Positions 16,504-26,178 of a stretch of 55,838 nucleotides of DNA are shown one piece after another. How positions within the stretch are numbered: the first letter of the stretch is position 1; each line of letters starts with the position of its first letter. A model generated the notes under the pieces. The model saw only the letters and a program-made list of their open reading frames with translations, did not search any database and was not told the DNA's origin. The DNA is from Hyphomicrobiales bacterium. Its GTDB lineage: Bacteria; Pseudomonadota; Alphaproteobacteria; Rhizobiales; Beijerinckiaceae. The position numbers and the translations under genes are program-made. Location of the stretch: assembly GCA_947455645.1 (NCBI GenBank), contig CANGPA010000007.1, forward strand, positions 1 to 55,838, read 5' to 3'.

Positions 16504-16944
16504 ATGACCCGCAAGCAAAAACGGCTTTCCCTCATTGCGGCAGCGGGTGCGGTCTTGGCTCTATCAGCCGGACTCATTCTTTATGCGCTCAATGATCGCA
16601 TTGTGTTTTTCTACACACCGTCTGATGTTTCAAAACAGGTTTTGGGTCCGGGCACGCGCGTGCGCATCGGCGGGCTTGTTGATGTCGGCAGCGTTGATAA
16701 AACCGCATTACCACTTATTCGGTTTGTCATCTCGGATGGCGAGGCGAAATTGCCTGTCACTTATCGCGGCTCTCTGCCGGATTTGTTCCGCGAGGGACAA
16801 GGCGTGGTTGCCGAAGGGGTGATCGTTTCGGATGGTTTGTTGCAAGCCGATACGGTGCTCGCGAAACATGATGAAAAATATATGCCGAAAGAAGTCGCTG
16901 ACGCTTTGAAAGCAAAAGGCGTATGGCAGGGTGGGGCTCCTTAA
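16504..16944 (+). CDS. ccmE: haem chaperone CcmE (CycJ)
   Basis: Periplasmic haem carrier of 146 residues. It binds haem covalently through a His and passes it to CcmF. An N-terminal anchor (LSLIAAAGAVLALSAGLILYAL) precedes the beta-barrel OB-fold (RIGGLVDVGSV, FVISDGEAKLPVTYRGSLPDLFREGQGVVAEG). His122 in LAKHDEKYMP is the haem attachment site, with Tyr126 as axial ligand (HxxxY type). It starts five bases after ccmI and its TAA overlaps the ATG of ccmF. Confidence 0.96.
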   Translation: MTRKQKRLSLIAAAGAVLALSAGLILYALNDRIVFFYTPSDVSKQVLGPGTRVRIGGLVDVGSVDKTALPLIRFVISDGEAKLPVTYRGSLPDLFREGQGVVAEGVIVSDGLLQADTVLAKHDEKYMPKEVADALKAKGVWQGGAP

Positions 16945-18929
16945 TGATTGTAGAATTGGGTCACTTTGCGTTGATGCTGGCTTTTGCAACAGCGCTTTCA
17001 CAAATGGCTTTACCGCTTTGGGGTGCGCTTCAGCGTGATCCGGCTTTGCAAAGCATGGCGCGTTATTCGGCCTTTGTGACCTTCGCGCTTGTGGTGCTTA
17101 GTTATTTGGCGCTCACTTATGCTTATGTGGGCTCTGATTTTTCCGTCACCAATGTCGTGATGAATTCGCATTCCTCAAAGCCGCTGATCTATAAAATATC
17201 CGGTGTCTGGAGCAATCACGAAGGGTCGATGATGCTTTGGGTTTTAATTCTGGCGCTGTTTTCCGCCTTGGTTGCGTTGCGTGGCACGGCGATGCCCGAA
17301 CGTCTATTAGCCAGCGTGTTGTCGGTGCAAGGCGCGATTGCCGCGGCCTTTTTGATCTTTATCATTTTAACCTCCAATCCGTTTTTGCGTTTGGGTGATC
17401 CGCCACCCGAAGGGCAGGGGCTCAATCCCATTCTGGCTGATCCGGGTCTCGCGATTCATCCACCACTTCTCTATCTCGGTTATGTTGGTTTCTCCGTTGC
17501 GTTTGCCTTTGCGATTGGCGCGTTGATTCATGGCCGTATCGATGCGGTGTGGGCGCGGTTTGTGCGACCTTGGACTTTACTCGCATGGATTTTTTTAACG
17601 CTTGGAATCGCGATGGGCTCTTATTGGGCCTATTATGAATTGGGTTGGGGCGGTTGGTGGTTCTGGGATCCGGTCGAGAATGCGTCTTTGATGCCATGGC
17701 TCATGGGCACAGCGCTGCTTCATTCAACCATTGTGATGGAAAAGCGTGACGCGCTGAAAGTGTGGACGGTTCTCTTATCGATTCTGACGTTCTCGCTTTC
17801 TTTGCTTGGTACGTTTCTGGTGCGCTCCGGCGTGATTACATCGGTGCATTCTTTTGCCAGCGATCCGGGTCGCGGTTTGTTTATTCTCGGTATTCTCGTC
17901 TTCTTTATCGGTGGGGGCTTAACCTTGTTTGCGGTGCGCGCGCCCGCTTTGCGACAGGGCGGGTTATTCGCGCCCGTGTCGCGCGAAGGCGCGCTGGTTG
18001 TGAACAATCTTTTTCTCGCCGCCTCAACGGTAGCGGTTTTGGTGGGCACGCTTTATCCACTCGCACTTGAGACGGTGGGCGGTGCCAAAATTTCAGTTGG
18101 CGCGCCGTATTTTAATCTCACCGCCATTCCGCTTTTTGTGGCGTTGCTGTTTATGATTCCCTTTGGCCAATCGCTCGCGTGGAAGCGTGGTGATCTTTAC
18201 GGCGTGATGCAACGATTGGCGGTTGCTTTCGGGCTTTGCCTTTTGGCGATCATTGCCGTGTTTGCCATTGTGCAGGGAGGACCGGTGGCCGCGCCTTTGG
18301 GAATTGGACTTGGGCTGTGGTTGATTCTTGGTTCGGCCACGGACATGGTCATACGCCTTGTGCCACGCGGTGCCACGCTGAGCATTATCATTTCACGAGC
18401 AATGGGGCTTCCCCGTTCCGCATGGGGCTCGGCTTTTGCGCATGCGGGTTTGGGTGTGACGGTCATCGGAATTGCCGCCACCGCTTGGGGCGTCGAGCGT
18501 CTTGCCATAACCAAAGTGGGGGAACGTCTGAATGTTGGCCCCTATGCGGTTGAACTGAAAACCAGTTTCAAACGCACAGGACAAGGCTATCGCGAAGAGG
18601 GTGCGCAGTTTTTGATTTTTGTTGATGGCCAACAAGCGGGTCTTATTGAAACTTCTAAGCGTGTGCATGCGGGACGCGAAATGCCAACGACCGAAGCCGG
18701 TATTGTCACGTTCGGTTTTGGTCAGCTTTACGCAAGCGTGAATGAGCTCATGCCGGATGGGCGTGTCAGCATGCATTTTTACTGGAAGCCGCTTGTTACC
18801 TTGATCTGGGGTGGCGCGCTGATCATGGCCTTTGGCGGGGTGCTCTCGCTCTCTGATCGCCGTGTGCGCATCGCAGCGGCCAATAAAGCCAAACGCTCTT
18901 TAGGAGCTGCTGCAAAGGCCACAGCATGA
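16944..18929 (+). CDS. ccmF: cytochrome c haem lyase subunit CcmF (CycK)
   Basis: Large integral membrane protein of 661 residues that attaches haem to apocytochromes. The tryptophan-rich haem-handling motif GGWWFWDPVENASLMPWL is present near residue 235, and HEGSMMLW and GVITSVHSFASDP are the expected conserved loops. Many hydrophobic segments cover the protein, with a periplasmic domain near the C-terminus before the last segment. I use the ATG at 16944, overlapping the ccmE stop (TAATG), because the protein then begins MIVELGHFALMLAF as is usual. It overlaps ccmH by four bases. Confidence 0.96.
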   Translation: MIVELGHFALMLAFATALSQMALPLWGALQRDPALQSMARYSAFVTFALVVLSYLALTYAYVGSDFSVTNVVMNSHSSKPLIYKISGVWSNHEGSMMLWVLILALFSALVALRGTAMPERLLASVLSVQGAIAAAFLIFIILTSNPFLRLGDPPPEGQGLNPILADPGLAIHPPLLYLGYVGFSVAFAFAIGALIHGRIDAVWARFVRPWTLLAWIFLTLGIAMGSYWAYYELGWGGWWFWDPVENASLMPWLMGTALLHSTIVMEKRDALKVWTVLLSILTFSLSLLGTFLVRSGVITSVHSFASDPGRGLFILGILVFFIGGGLTLFAVRAPALRQGGLFAPVSREGALVVNNLFLAASTVAVLVGTLYPLALETVGGAKISVGAPYFNLTAIPLFVALLFMIPFGQSLAWKRGDLYGVMQRLAVAFGLCLLAIIAVFAIVQGGPVAAPLGIGLGLWLILGSATDMVIRLVPRGATLSIIISRAMGLPRSAWGSAFAHAGLGVTVIGIAATAWGVERLAITKVGERLNVGPYAVELKTSFKRTGQGYREEGAQFLIFVDGQQAGLIETSKRVHAGREMPTTEAGIVTFGFGQLYASVNELMPDGRVSMHFYWKPLVTLIWGGALIMAFGGVLSLSDRRVRIAAANKAKRSLGAAAKATA

Positions 18930-19399
18930 TTCGTTTTGTGTTGTCGCTTTTTGTGCTCTTGTTCATAGGCTTTCAGGCCCATGCGGTTGAGCCTGATGAA
19001 ATGCTCAAAGATCCCGCGCTTGAAGCGCGCGCGCGTGTGATCTCATCGGAACTTCGATGCCTTGTCTGCCAAAATCAATCGATTGATGATTCGCATGCGC
19101 CGCTTGCGCGTGATTTGCGTTTGCTTGTGCGGGATCGACTGACCGCGGGTGCAAGTGATGATGACATCCGCCGGTTTCTGGTTGAGCGTTATGGTGATTT
19201 CATCTTGTTAAAGCCGCGTTTTTCTTTTGATACGCTTGTGCTTTGGATTTCCCCTTTTGCCATTCTGATTTTAGGTGCGGCATTCGTCTGGCGTGCGACA
19301 AGGCAACGCAGAGTGCCTGCAAACGCCGAAGCGCCTCTGACGCCCGAGGAACAGGCAAAGCTCGACGCTCTTTTGGCCAAGCGCGATCAAAACGCCTGA
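18926..19399 (+). CDS. ccmH: cytochrome c maturation thiol oxidoreductase CcmH (CycL)
   Basis: Membrane-anchored protein of 157 residues that reduces apocytochrome c thiols for haem attachment. A signal peptide ends near HAVEPDE. The active site is LRCLVCQNQSIDDSHAPLARDLR, with the CxxC pair in RCLVCQN. One membrane segment (LVLWISPFAILILGAAFVW) follows and a short acidic tail ends the protein. Last gene of the operon; its start overlaps the ccmF stop. Confidence 0.95.
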   Translation: MIRFVLSLFVLLFIGFQAHAVEPDEMLKDPALEARARVISSELRCLVCQNQSIDDSHAPLARDLRLLVRDRLTAGASDDDIRRFLVERYGDFILLKPRFSFDTLVLWISPFAILILGAAFVWRATRQRRVPANAEAPLTPEEQAKLDALLAKRDQNA

Positions 19400-19470
19400 A
19401 TTCTTACAAAACATTCATCTGACCGTGACGCCCCCGTAAGGCGGGGCCCCGTATAACCATCTCCATTCTC

Positions 19471-19485
19471 GGACCAATCCGGTCC
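19471..19485. promoter_or_regulatory. inverted repeat upstream of degP
   Basis: GGACC, five bases, then GGTCC, about 30 bp before the degP start. A second GC-rich dyad (GCCCC...GGGGC) lies 30 bp further upstream. Placement suggests an operator or a hairpin in the 5' leader; no T-run follows, so it is not an obvious terminator. Confidence 0.3.
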
Positions 19486-19513
19486 GGATCGACATTTTAA
19501 GTTGAATGGAGAC

Positions 19514-21013
19514 ATGATGATGACCTCTTCAAACACGCATTCTGGTCAATCGCGTCAGCGCCTCTTTCGCAAAAGGCTCCTGGCCGGGGCCGCATTTTTA
19601 GGCGTGATTGGGCTTGCAATTCCGCTCTTTCAAGACGCAATGCCGACGCCTGCTTTTGCGCAATCCCAAACGATGACGCAGCAGGTCATGCCAAGCTTTG
19701 CCGATGTGGTTGAAAAAGTTAGACCCGCGGTTGTGTCCGTGAAAGTCAAAGTGGAAGCCGCTTCTGACACAAGTGATGATATGGGTTCGATGATGATCCC
19801 TGATCTACCACCCGGCCATCCGCTTGAGAAATTCTTCCGTCAGTTCCGTGAGGGCCATGGCAAAGGAAAAAATGGTGGTAAACAATTTGGCATGGCGCAA
19901 GGCTCGGGATTTTTCATCTCGGCGGATGGTTATGTCGTCACCAATAATCACGTTGTTGAAAATGCGGTTCAAGTCACGCTGACAACGGATGACGGAAAAA
20001 CGCTTGATGCAAAAATTATCGGGCGTGATGCCAAGACCGATCTTGCACTGTTAAAGACCGAACAAGGTGGAAATTTCCCCTATGTTCCGTTTGCATCTTC
20101 GGTGCCGCGCGTGGGTGATTGGGTCGTTGCTGTGGGTAACCCTTTCGGCTTGGGAGGAACGGTCACGGCGGGGATTGTCTCTGCACGGGGCCGCGATATC
20201 GGCTCCGGCCCTTATGATGACTATTTGCAAATTGATGCGCCGGTTAATCGCGGCAATTCCGGCGGCCCGACATTCAATCTCAATGGTGAAGTGGTGGGCG
20301 TGAACACCGCGATCTATTCGCCCTCTGGCGGCAGTGTCGGCATTGCCTTTGCCATTCCCTCCGAAACGGTTTCAGGCGTTATCGGCGCGTTGAAGGATGG
20401 CGGGCAGGTGGCGCGTGGTTATCTCGGTGTGCAAATCCAGCCTGTGACGCCCGAGCTTGCCGATAGCCTCGGTTTGAAAGAAGCGAAAGGCGCATTGATT
20501 GCCGAGACACAACCGGGCACACCCGCCTATGAAGCCGGTTTGAAGCCGGGCGATACGATCATTGCCGTTAATGGTGACGCAATGGCAACGCCCCGCGATG
20601 TCACGCGGCGTGTCTCACAAATCAAGCCCGGCGATCAGGCCAAGATCACCTATCTGCGTGCCGGCAAAGAACAGATTGCAACCATCAAGCTTGCCTCTTT
20701 ACCCGAGACCAAGAGCGCAGCGGTTGATCCCGCAACGGCCAAGGCCTCGCCAACTTTTGGTCTCGCGCTCGCGCCCACGAAAGAGGGCACGGGGGTGCTC
20801 GTGACCGATGTTGATCCCAACGGAATCGGTGCCGAAAAAGGCATTGTGAAGGGTGAGATCATTCTCGAAATCGGGGGCAAACTTGTGAGCAAGCCCACCG
20901 ATGTCCGGGCTGCACTTGATGAGGCGCGCAAAGATGGTCGTAAGGCGGTCGTGCTGCGCGTGAAGGGCGAGGATGGCATGCGCTTTGTGGCTCTCGCTTT
21001 CCCAAAAGCCTGA
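19514..21013 (+). CDS. degP: periplasmic serine protease/chaperone DegP (HtrA, Do family)
   Basis: Envelope quality-control protease of 499 residues. A signal peptide ends at about residue 50 (PTPAFA). The trypsin-like domain has His146 (TNNHVVENA), Asp176 (KTDLALL) and Ser249 (NRGNSGGP). Two PDZ domains follow (GYLGVQIQPVTPELADSLGL...GLKPGDTIIAVNG, and a second one with GTGVLVTDVDPNGIGAEKGI...GEIILEIGGK). Three consecutive ATGs stand at 19514-19522 after GGAG, so the exact start is uncertain by two residues. It lies upstream of a two-component pair, a common alphaproteobacterial arrangement; a strong terminator separates them. Confidence 0.94.
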   Translation: MMMTSSNTHSGQSRQRLFRKRLLAGAAFLGVIGLAIPLFQDAMPTPAFAQSQTMTQQVMPSFADVVEKVRPAVVSVKVKVEAASDTSDDMGSMMIPDLPPGHPLEKFFRQFREGHGKGKNGGKQFGMAQGSGFFISADGYVVTNNHVVENAVQVTLTTDDGKTLDAKIIGRDAKTDLALLKTEQGGNFPYVPFASSVPRVGDWVVAVGNPFGLGGTVTAGIVSARGRDIGSGPYDDYLQIDAPVNRGNSGGPTFNLNGEVVGVNTAIYSPSGGSVGIAFAIPSETVSGVIGALKDGGQVARGYLGVQIQPVTPELADSLGLKEAKGALIAETQPGTPAYEAGLKPGDTIIAVNGDAMATPRDVTRRVSQIKPGDQAKITYLRAGKEQIATIKLASLPETKSAAVDPATAKASPTFGLALAPTKEGTGVLVTDVDPNGIGAEKGIVKGEIILEIGGKLVSKPTDVRAALDEARKDGRKAVVLRVKGEDGMRFVALAFPKA

Positions 21014-21074
21014 GCTTGAAAGGGCAGAGGGGCCGTTCTGATCGCTGACCTCCAAGCGATGGCTCCGCTGCTTT

Positions 21075-21118
21075 GGCGGCAAATCCGGTTGTCCCTTCCG
21101 GCTTTGCCGCCCTTTTTT
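21075..21118 (+). terminator. rho-independent terminator after degP
   Basis: GGCGGCAAATCCGG (21075-21088) pairs with CCGGCTTTGCCGCC (21098-21111) with a single mismatch around a 9-base loop, then six T bases at 21113-21118. A strong stem between degP and the response regulator gene. Confidence 0.88.
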
Positions 21119-21146
21119 CTTGACCATCGCTCGGAAAGAGGAAGAA

Positions 21147-21842
21147 GTGTCGAACACGATGAAACTTCTTCTCATTGAAGATGACGCGGCTGCAGCCGCC
21201 TATCTTGCCAAAGCCTTCCGCGAGCTCGGCCATTCGATCGACCACGCCGCGGATGGGCTGGATGGCTATGCGCTTGCCGCTGACGGCCGCTATGACGCGC
21301 TCATCATTGACCGGATGGTGCCGCGCATGGACGGGCTTTCAATCATCCGCGCATTGCGCGAACAGAAGATCGAAACACCCGCTTTGATTCTCTCCGCGCT
21401 GGGTCAAGTGGATGATCGGGTGAAAGGCCTGCGTGCGGGGGCCGATGATTATCTGCCCAAACCCTATGCTTTTTCCGAATTGCTTGCGCGGGTTGAAATT
21501 CTCTCGCGCCGTTCGCGCATGACGCCTGCTGAGGATACGGTGTTTCGCCTTGCCGATCTTGAGCTTGATCGCTTGTCCCATCGCGTGACGCGTGCAGGAG
21601 TAGAAATCGATCTTCAGCCGCGCGAATTTCGTCTTCTCGAATATCTCATGCGCCATGCCGGGCAGGTTGTTACCCGGACGATGCTGCTTGAGCATGTGTG
21701 GGATTATCATTTTGATCCGCAGACCAATGTGATTGATGTGCATGTTTCACGATTGCGCGCGAAAATTGATAAGGGACACACGGTTCCCTTGATCCATACG
21801 ATCCGTGGCGCTGGATATACGATCCGTGAACAGATTAGGTAG
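21147..21842 (+). CDS. OmpR-family response regulator
   Basis: Response regulator of 231 residues. The receiver domain shows LLLIEDDAAAA, phospho-acceptor Asp in ALIIDRMVPRMDG, ILSALGQ and the Lys in YLPKPYAF. The winged helix shows LQPREFRLLEYLMRHAGQVVTRTMLLEHVWDYHFDPQTNVIDVHVSRLRAKID. I prefer the GTG at 21147, five bases after GAGG; the ATG at 21159 (MKLLLIEDD) is the alternative but sits far from any ribosome site. The kinase gene overlaps its 3' end. It probably controls envelope functions given the degP neighbour; this is inference from position. Confidence 0.91.
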   Translation: MSNTMKLLLIEDDAAAAAYLAKAFRELGHSIDHAADGLDGYALAADGRYDALIIDRMVPRMDGLSIIRALREQKIETPALILSALGQVDDRVKGLRAGADDYLPKPYAFSELLARVEILSRRSRMTPAEDTVFRLADLELDRLSHRVTRAGVEIDLQPREFRLLEYLMRHAGQVVTRTMLLEHVWDYHFDPQTNVIDVHVSRLRAKIDKGHTVPLIHTIRGAGYTIREQIR

Positions 21843-23232
21843 GTTGTTCCGCACGACTGCGTTCAAATTGGCGCTCGGCTTTTTGCTGATCTTCGCGATT
21901 TTTGCCGTGGCCATTTTGGCCTATGTGGGTTTTAGCGCGGGTCGTCTGCTTGATGAACAAGTCAGCATTACCGTCGGCGAGGAAATCAAAGGCTTACTCG
22001 CCCAATATAATTCAGGCGGCGTTGTTCGCCTCGTGCGGCAGATTGAACGGCGCTCGCAACAACCCGGATCGTCTCTTTATCTCGTGACGTCGGCTGCAGG
22101 AGAGACGCTTGCCGGCAATATTATGAGCGTTGAAAGCGAAGGTCTCCTTGAAGCAGGAACTTATGAACTCTTTTATCGCGTGATTGAGGACGGTGCGCCA
22201 AGGCCGCATCGCGCGCTTGTTGAAACCGTTATTCTTCCGGGTGGATTTCGCCTGATGGTGGGGCGTGACCTTGCCGAAACGGATCGCTTTAGAACAGTGA
22301 TCTGGCGTGCGGGCGGTTGGTCCATCTTGTTTGTGATCGCGCTCTCTGTCACCGGTGGCGTGTTCGTTGCGCGGCGGGTTCTGACCCGCATTGATCAGAT
22401 GACTGAGACGGCGCGCATCATTATGGCCGGCGATTTAACGGGACGTTTGACCATATCCGGATCGGGCGATGAGCTTGATCGTCTCGCGCAAAGTCTCAAT
22501 GCGATGCTTGATCGCATCAATGAATTGATGACCGGATTGAGAGAAGTTTCCGATAACATCGCGCATGATTTGAAAACCCCGCTGACACGCCTACGAAACA
22601 GCGCCGAGGAAGCCTTGCGCAGTTCCGGCACGCTTGATGATTTGCGCCTCGCACTCGATCACACGATTGAAGAAGCCGATGATCTCATCAAAGTGTTCAA
22701 CGCTTTGCTGATGATCGCGCGGGCCGAGGCGGGTGGTGCGCTTGATCATGGTGCGCCGCTTGATCTCACAGATATCGCACGCGATGTGGTTGAGCTCTAT
22801 GAACCGCTAGCGGATGAAGCGGGCTTGCATCTCAACATCGATGTCGGAGCACCCGTCACCATAAACGGTTCACGCGAATTGTTGGGGCAAGCACTTGCCA
22901 ATCTCATCGACAATGCCATCAAATACGCACCCGCACATGACCAATCATCCAAAGCGGAAACACCAGACATCGTGCTTTCTGTGCATCGCCACGGCAGCCA
23001 CGCGCAACTGATTGTCGCTGATCGTGGTCCCGGTATTGCGCAAGCGGATCGTGGGCGCGTGCTGGATCGTTTTGTTCGGCTTGAAACGTCGCGCACGCGG
23101 CCGGGCTCGGGCTTGGGCCTTTCTTTGGTGGCGGCAGTGGCCCGCCTTCATGGCGGCACCTTGCATCTCGAAGACAATGATCCGGGATTGCGTGCTGTGA
23201 TTACGCTTCCTGTAAGCGCTGTGCCGTCATGA
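21826..23232 (+). CDS. sensor histidine kinase
   Basis: Membrane kinase of about 468 residues, partner of the preceding regulator. Membrane segments lie near residues 12-34 (LALGFLLIFAIFAVAILAYVGF) and 165-185 (WSILFVIALSVTGGVFVARRVL), flanking a periplasmic sensor of about 130 residues. A HAMP domain is followed by the H-box EVSDNIAHDLKTPLTRLRN (His in AHDLKTP), N-box NLIDNAIKYAP, ADRGPGIA and RPGSGLGLSLVAAVARLHGG. Starts are uncertain: GTG at 21826 or 21805, or TTG at 21844. It overlaps the regulator gene and glnE (ATGA), so the three are probably co-transcribed. Confidence 0.9.
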   Translation: MNRLGRLFRTTAFKLALGFLLIFAIFAVAILAYVGFSAGRLLDEQVSITVGEEIKGLLAQYNSGGVVRLVRQIERRSQQPGSSLYLVTSAAGETLAGNIMSVESEGLLEAGTYELFYRVIEDGAPRPHRALVETVILPGGFRLMVGRDLAETDRFRTVIWRAGGWSILFVIALSVTGGVFVARRVLTRIDQMTETARIIMAGDLTGRLTISGSGDELDRLAQSLNAMLDRINELMTGLREVSDNIAHDLKTPLTRLRNSAEEALRSSGTLDDLRLALDHTIEEADDLIKVFNALLMIARAEAGGALDHGAPLDLTDIARDVVELYEPLADEAGLHLNIDVGAPVTINGSRELLGQALANLIDNAIKYAPAHDQSSKAETPDIVLSVHRHGSHAQLIVADRGPGIAQADRGRVLDRFVRLETSRTRPGSGLGLSLVAAVARLHGGTLHLEDNDPGLRAVITLPVSAVPS

Positions 23233-26156
23233 CAATGCTCGCGCATCGCATCTCTACGGCACCTCATCTTGTCGATGCGAAAGCCTCGGAGCGCCGCGTG
23301 GAGCATTTGCTGCATGAGGCGAGCGCCGATATTTCCTTTCATCTCCAACGCATTTTTCATGATGCACCCTTCACACGCGCGCTGCTCAGTGCGATTGCCG
23401 GTCATTCTCCTTATCTCTGGCGTCTGATTGCGCGCGATCCTGCGCGTCTCGTGACTTTGTTTGAGTCTGACCCTGACGCCCGATTTAACGCCTTGCTTGC
23501 CTATTGCCGTTCCGCGTCTTCACTGCCAACGCATGATGAAGCCGCACTTAAGCGCGTTTTGAGGTTGATCAAGCAAGAGGCGGCCCTTCTCATTGCGCTG
23601 TGTGATCTCGGCGGTGTTTGGGATGTGGTGCGTGTGACTGAAGCCCTATCTGATCTTGCCGATGCGACGCTTGACGCGGCACTGACATTCTTGCTGGCGG
23701 TGGAACAAGAGGCGGGAAAGCTAAAGCCAATCGCTTCGGGCGCTCGTTCCGGTGTTGTTGTGTTGGCGCTTGGCAAACATGGCGCGCGCGAACTCAATTA
23801 TTCATCCGATATCGATATTGTTGTACTTTATGACGCCACGCGCGCACCGCTTGCAGACGGTGTAGAGCCCGGTCCTTTATTTGTGCGCCTTGTGAAAGGA
23901 TTGGTGCGTCTGCTCGATGAAACCACAGCGGATGGCTATGTGTTCCGCGTTGATTTGCGTTTGCGGCCTGATCCGGGCTCAACACCCGTGGCAATCTCCG
24001 TTCAATCGGCGTTTTCCTATTATGAAAGCGTGGGTCAGAATTGGGAGCGGGCCGCTTTGATCAAAGCACGCCCTGTGGCGGGTGATCGTCAATTAGGGGA
24101 TGACTTTCTCGCTGATTTGTCGCCGTTTATATGGCGCAAATATTTCGACTTTGCAGCGATTGCCGATATTCATGCGATGAAGCGGCAAATTCATGCGGTG
24201 CGTGGCCATGAGTCGATTGCGGTTGCCGGTCATGATATCAAGCTCGGCCGCGGCGGCATCCGTGAAATTGAATTTTTCGTTCAAACACAGCAATTGGTTT
24301 TCGGCGGTCGGCGCACCGCCTTGCGCGGGCGCCGTACGCTCGACATGTTAAACATTCTTGCAGAAGAAAAATGGATTTCCGATCGCGCACGCGATGATCT
24401 GACTCAATCCTATTTGTTTCTGCGGGGGCTCGAACATCGCTTGCAGATGGTTGCTGATGAACAAACGCAACGTCTGCCTTCCGATGAGGGGACACTAAGG
24501 AATTTCGCACGATTTTGCGGCTATGGCACGCTGGCTGCATTTTCAAAAGCGCTCATCAGCGAAGCGCGGCGTGTTGAAAATCACTATGCACGATTATTTG
24601 AAGAAGGTGCGGATCTTGCCGCGCGCGAAGGCAGTCTCGTTTTTACTGGTACCAGTGATGACCCGGAAACAATTGAAACTTTGCGGCGCATGGGCTTTTC
24701 CGAGCCGGAACGCGCAACAGAAACCATTCGCGGCTGGCATTTTGGTCGCCGCGCGGCGGTGACGAGCCCGCGTGCGCGCGAAGTGTTGACCGAACTTGTG
24801 CCGGCGCTTTTATCGGCCTTTGGCAAGAGCGCTGATCCTGATGCGGCGCTCATGTGTTTTGACCGCGTGCTCGGGGGCATGTCTGCCGCGGTTGAATTAT
24901 TTTCCATTTTACGCGAACACCGTCCGATCCTTTCGCTCTTCGCGGATATTTTGGGGTCTGCACCGCGGCTTGCCGATATTGTGGCGCTGCGTCCTCATTT
25001 GCTTGATGCGATTATTGATCCAGCCTTTGTCGAGCCTTTTCCCAATTTAACACTTCTGACCGAACGCATTGCGGCATCCGTCGGCACACCCGATTTGACG
25101 GAGGATTTTCTCGATCGTCTGCGTGATACGGGCCAGCATGAAATGTTTTTGGTGGGCGTGCGCATGCTCTCGGGTGTTCTATCTCCCGAACAGGCTGGCG
25201 AAGCCTATTCAGCCATTGCCGAAGCGCTTATTCGCATCGCGCTCAGCGATGTCGAACGGCGCTTTGCACTTGATCACGGTGTGGTTAAAGGAGGACGTCT
25301 TGCCGTTTTAGGCATGGGCCGGCTTGGTTCACGCGAAATGACGGCGACGTCCGATCTTGATCTTGTGATGCTTTATGATTTTGATCCCGCGTGTCGAGAG
25401 AGCGACGGCAAAAGACCGCTTGATCCGGTTGTTTATTATGGTCGCCTCACACAAAGATTGATCAGCGCCTTAACAGTGCCCACGCGCCGCGGAACGCTTT
25501 ATGCCGTTGATATGCGATTGCGCCCTTCTGGCAATAAGGGGCCGGCGGCAACGCAATATCGCGGTTTTCTTGATTATCATTTGGGAGATGATGCCGATCT
25601 TTGGGAGCATCTTGCGCTTGTTCGTTCGCGTCTTGTGGCGGGTGATCCGGATTTTATGGCAGACATCGGTGAGCGCTTACGCCAAATTCTCACCCGTAAA
25701 CGGGAGCCTGCACTTATTCGCACCCGGGCACGCGAAATGCGGGCGCTGATTGCGTCTGAAAAAGGCACAAGTGATCCGTGGGATTTCAAACAAGTTGCCG
25801 GCGGCTTGATTGATATCGAATTTGTAGCCCAAGCCCTCGTGCTTGAACATGGCGCGGCGCGTCCTGATCTCATGACGCAATCAGCGCCCCTAATTTTATC
25901 ACGCGCGCGGGCTCATGGTTTGGTGGCGCCCGATGATGCAGCCGTGATGATCGAGACTTATGGTTTGATGCGTGATTTGATGCAGTGGCTTCGCACCATG
26001 GTCGCGGGAGAGTTTAATCCTGTGCAAGCCGATCGTCTCTTACGCAAACGCTTGGCGACGCTTGCAGGCTTACCCGATTTCAAACTGCTTGACGCCCATC
26101 TTGCGGATCTACGGTCGCGTGTCAGTCAAGGGGTGAAAAAAAGTCTCGGCACTTAA
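23229..26156 (+). CDS. glnE: bifunctional glutamine synthetase adenylyltransferase/adenylyl-removing enzyme GlnE
   Basis: Nitrogen-control enzyme of 975 residues that adds AMP to, and removes it from, glutamine synthetase in response to PII and glutamine. Two nucleotidyltransferase domains are visible, each with a GxG...DxD core: residues 175-205 (VVVLALGKHGARELNYSSDIDIVVLYD, the AMP-removing half) and 690-720 (LAVLGMGRLGSREMTATSDLDLVMLYDFD, the adding half). The conserved KLGRGGIREIEFFVQTQQL and VAGGLIDIEFVAQAL segments are present. Full length. It starts in the stop codon of the kinase gene and is convergent with the PAS kinase. Confidence 0.96.
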   Translation: MTMLAHRISTAPHLVDAKASERRVEHLLHEASADISFHLQRIFHDAPFTRALLSAIAGHSPYLWRLIARDPARLVTLFESDPDARFNALLAYCRSASSLPTHDEAALKRVLRLIKQEAALLIALCDLGGVWDVVRVTEALSDLADATLDAALTFLLAVEQEAGKLKPIASGARSGVVVLALGKHGARELNYSSDIDIVVLYDATRAPLADGVEPGPLFVRLVKGLVRLLDETTADGYVFRVDLRLRPDPGSTPVAISVQSAFSYYESVGQNWERAALIKARPVAGDRQLGDDFLADLSPFIWRKYFDFAAIADIHAMKRQIHAVRGHESIAVAGHDIKLGRGGIREIEFFVQTQQLVFGGRRTALRGRRTLDMLNILAEEKWISDRARDDLTQSYLFLRGLEHRLQMVADEQTQRLPSDEGTLRNFARFCGYGTLAAFSKALISEARRVENHYARLFEEGADLAAREGSLVFTGTSDDPETIETLRRMGFSEPERATETIRGWHFGRRAAVTSPRAREVLTELVPALLSAFGKSADPDAALMCFDRVLGGMSAAVELFSILREHRPILSLFADILGSAPRLADIVALRPHLLDAIIDPAFVEPFPNLTLLTERIAASVGTPDLTEDFLDRLRDTGQHEMFLVGVRMLSGVLSPEQAGEAYSAIAEALIRIALSDVERRFALDHGVVKGGRLAVLGMGRLGSREMTATSDLDLVMLYDFDPACRESDGKRPLDPVVYYGRLTQRLISALTVPTRRGTLYAVDMRLRPSGNKGPAATQYRGFLDYHLGDDADLWEHLALVRSRLVAGDPDFMADIGERLRQILTRKREPALIRTRAREMRALIASEKGTSDPWDFKQVAGGLIDIEFVAQALVLEHGAARPDLMTQSAPLILSRARAHGLVAPDDAAVMIETYGLMRDLMQWLRTMVAGEFNPVQADRLLRKRLATLAGLPDFKLLDAHLADLRSRVSQGVKKSLGT

Positions 26157-26178
26157 GCCCGTTTCGGCTTTATAGGCC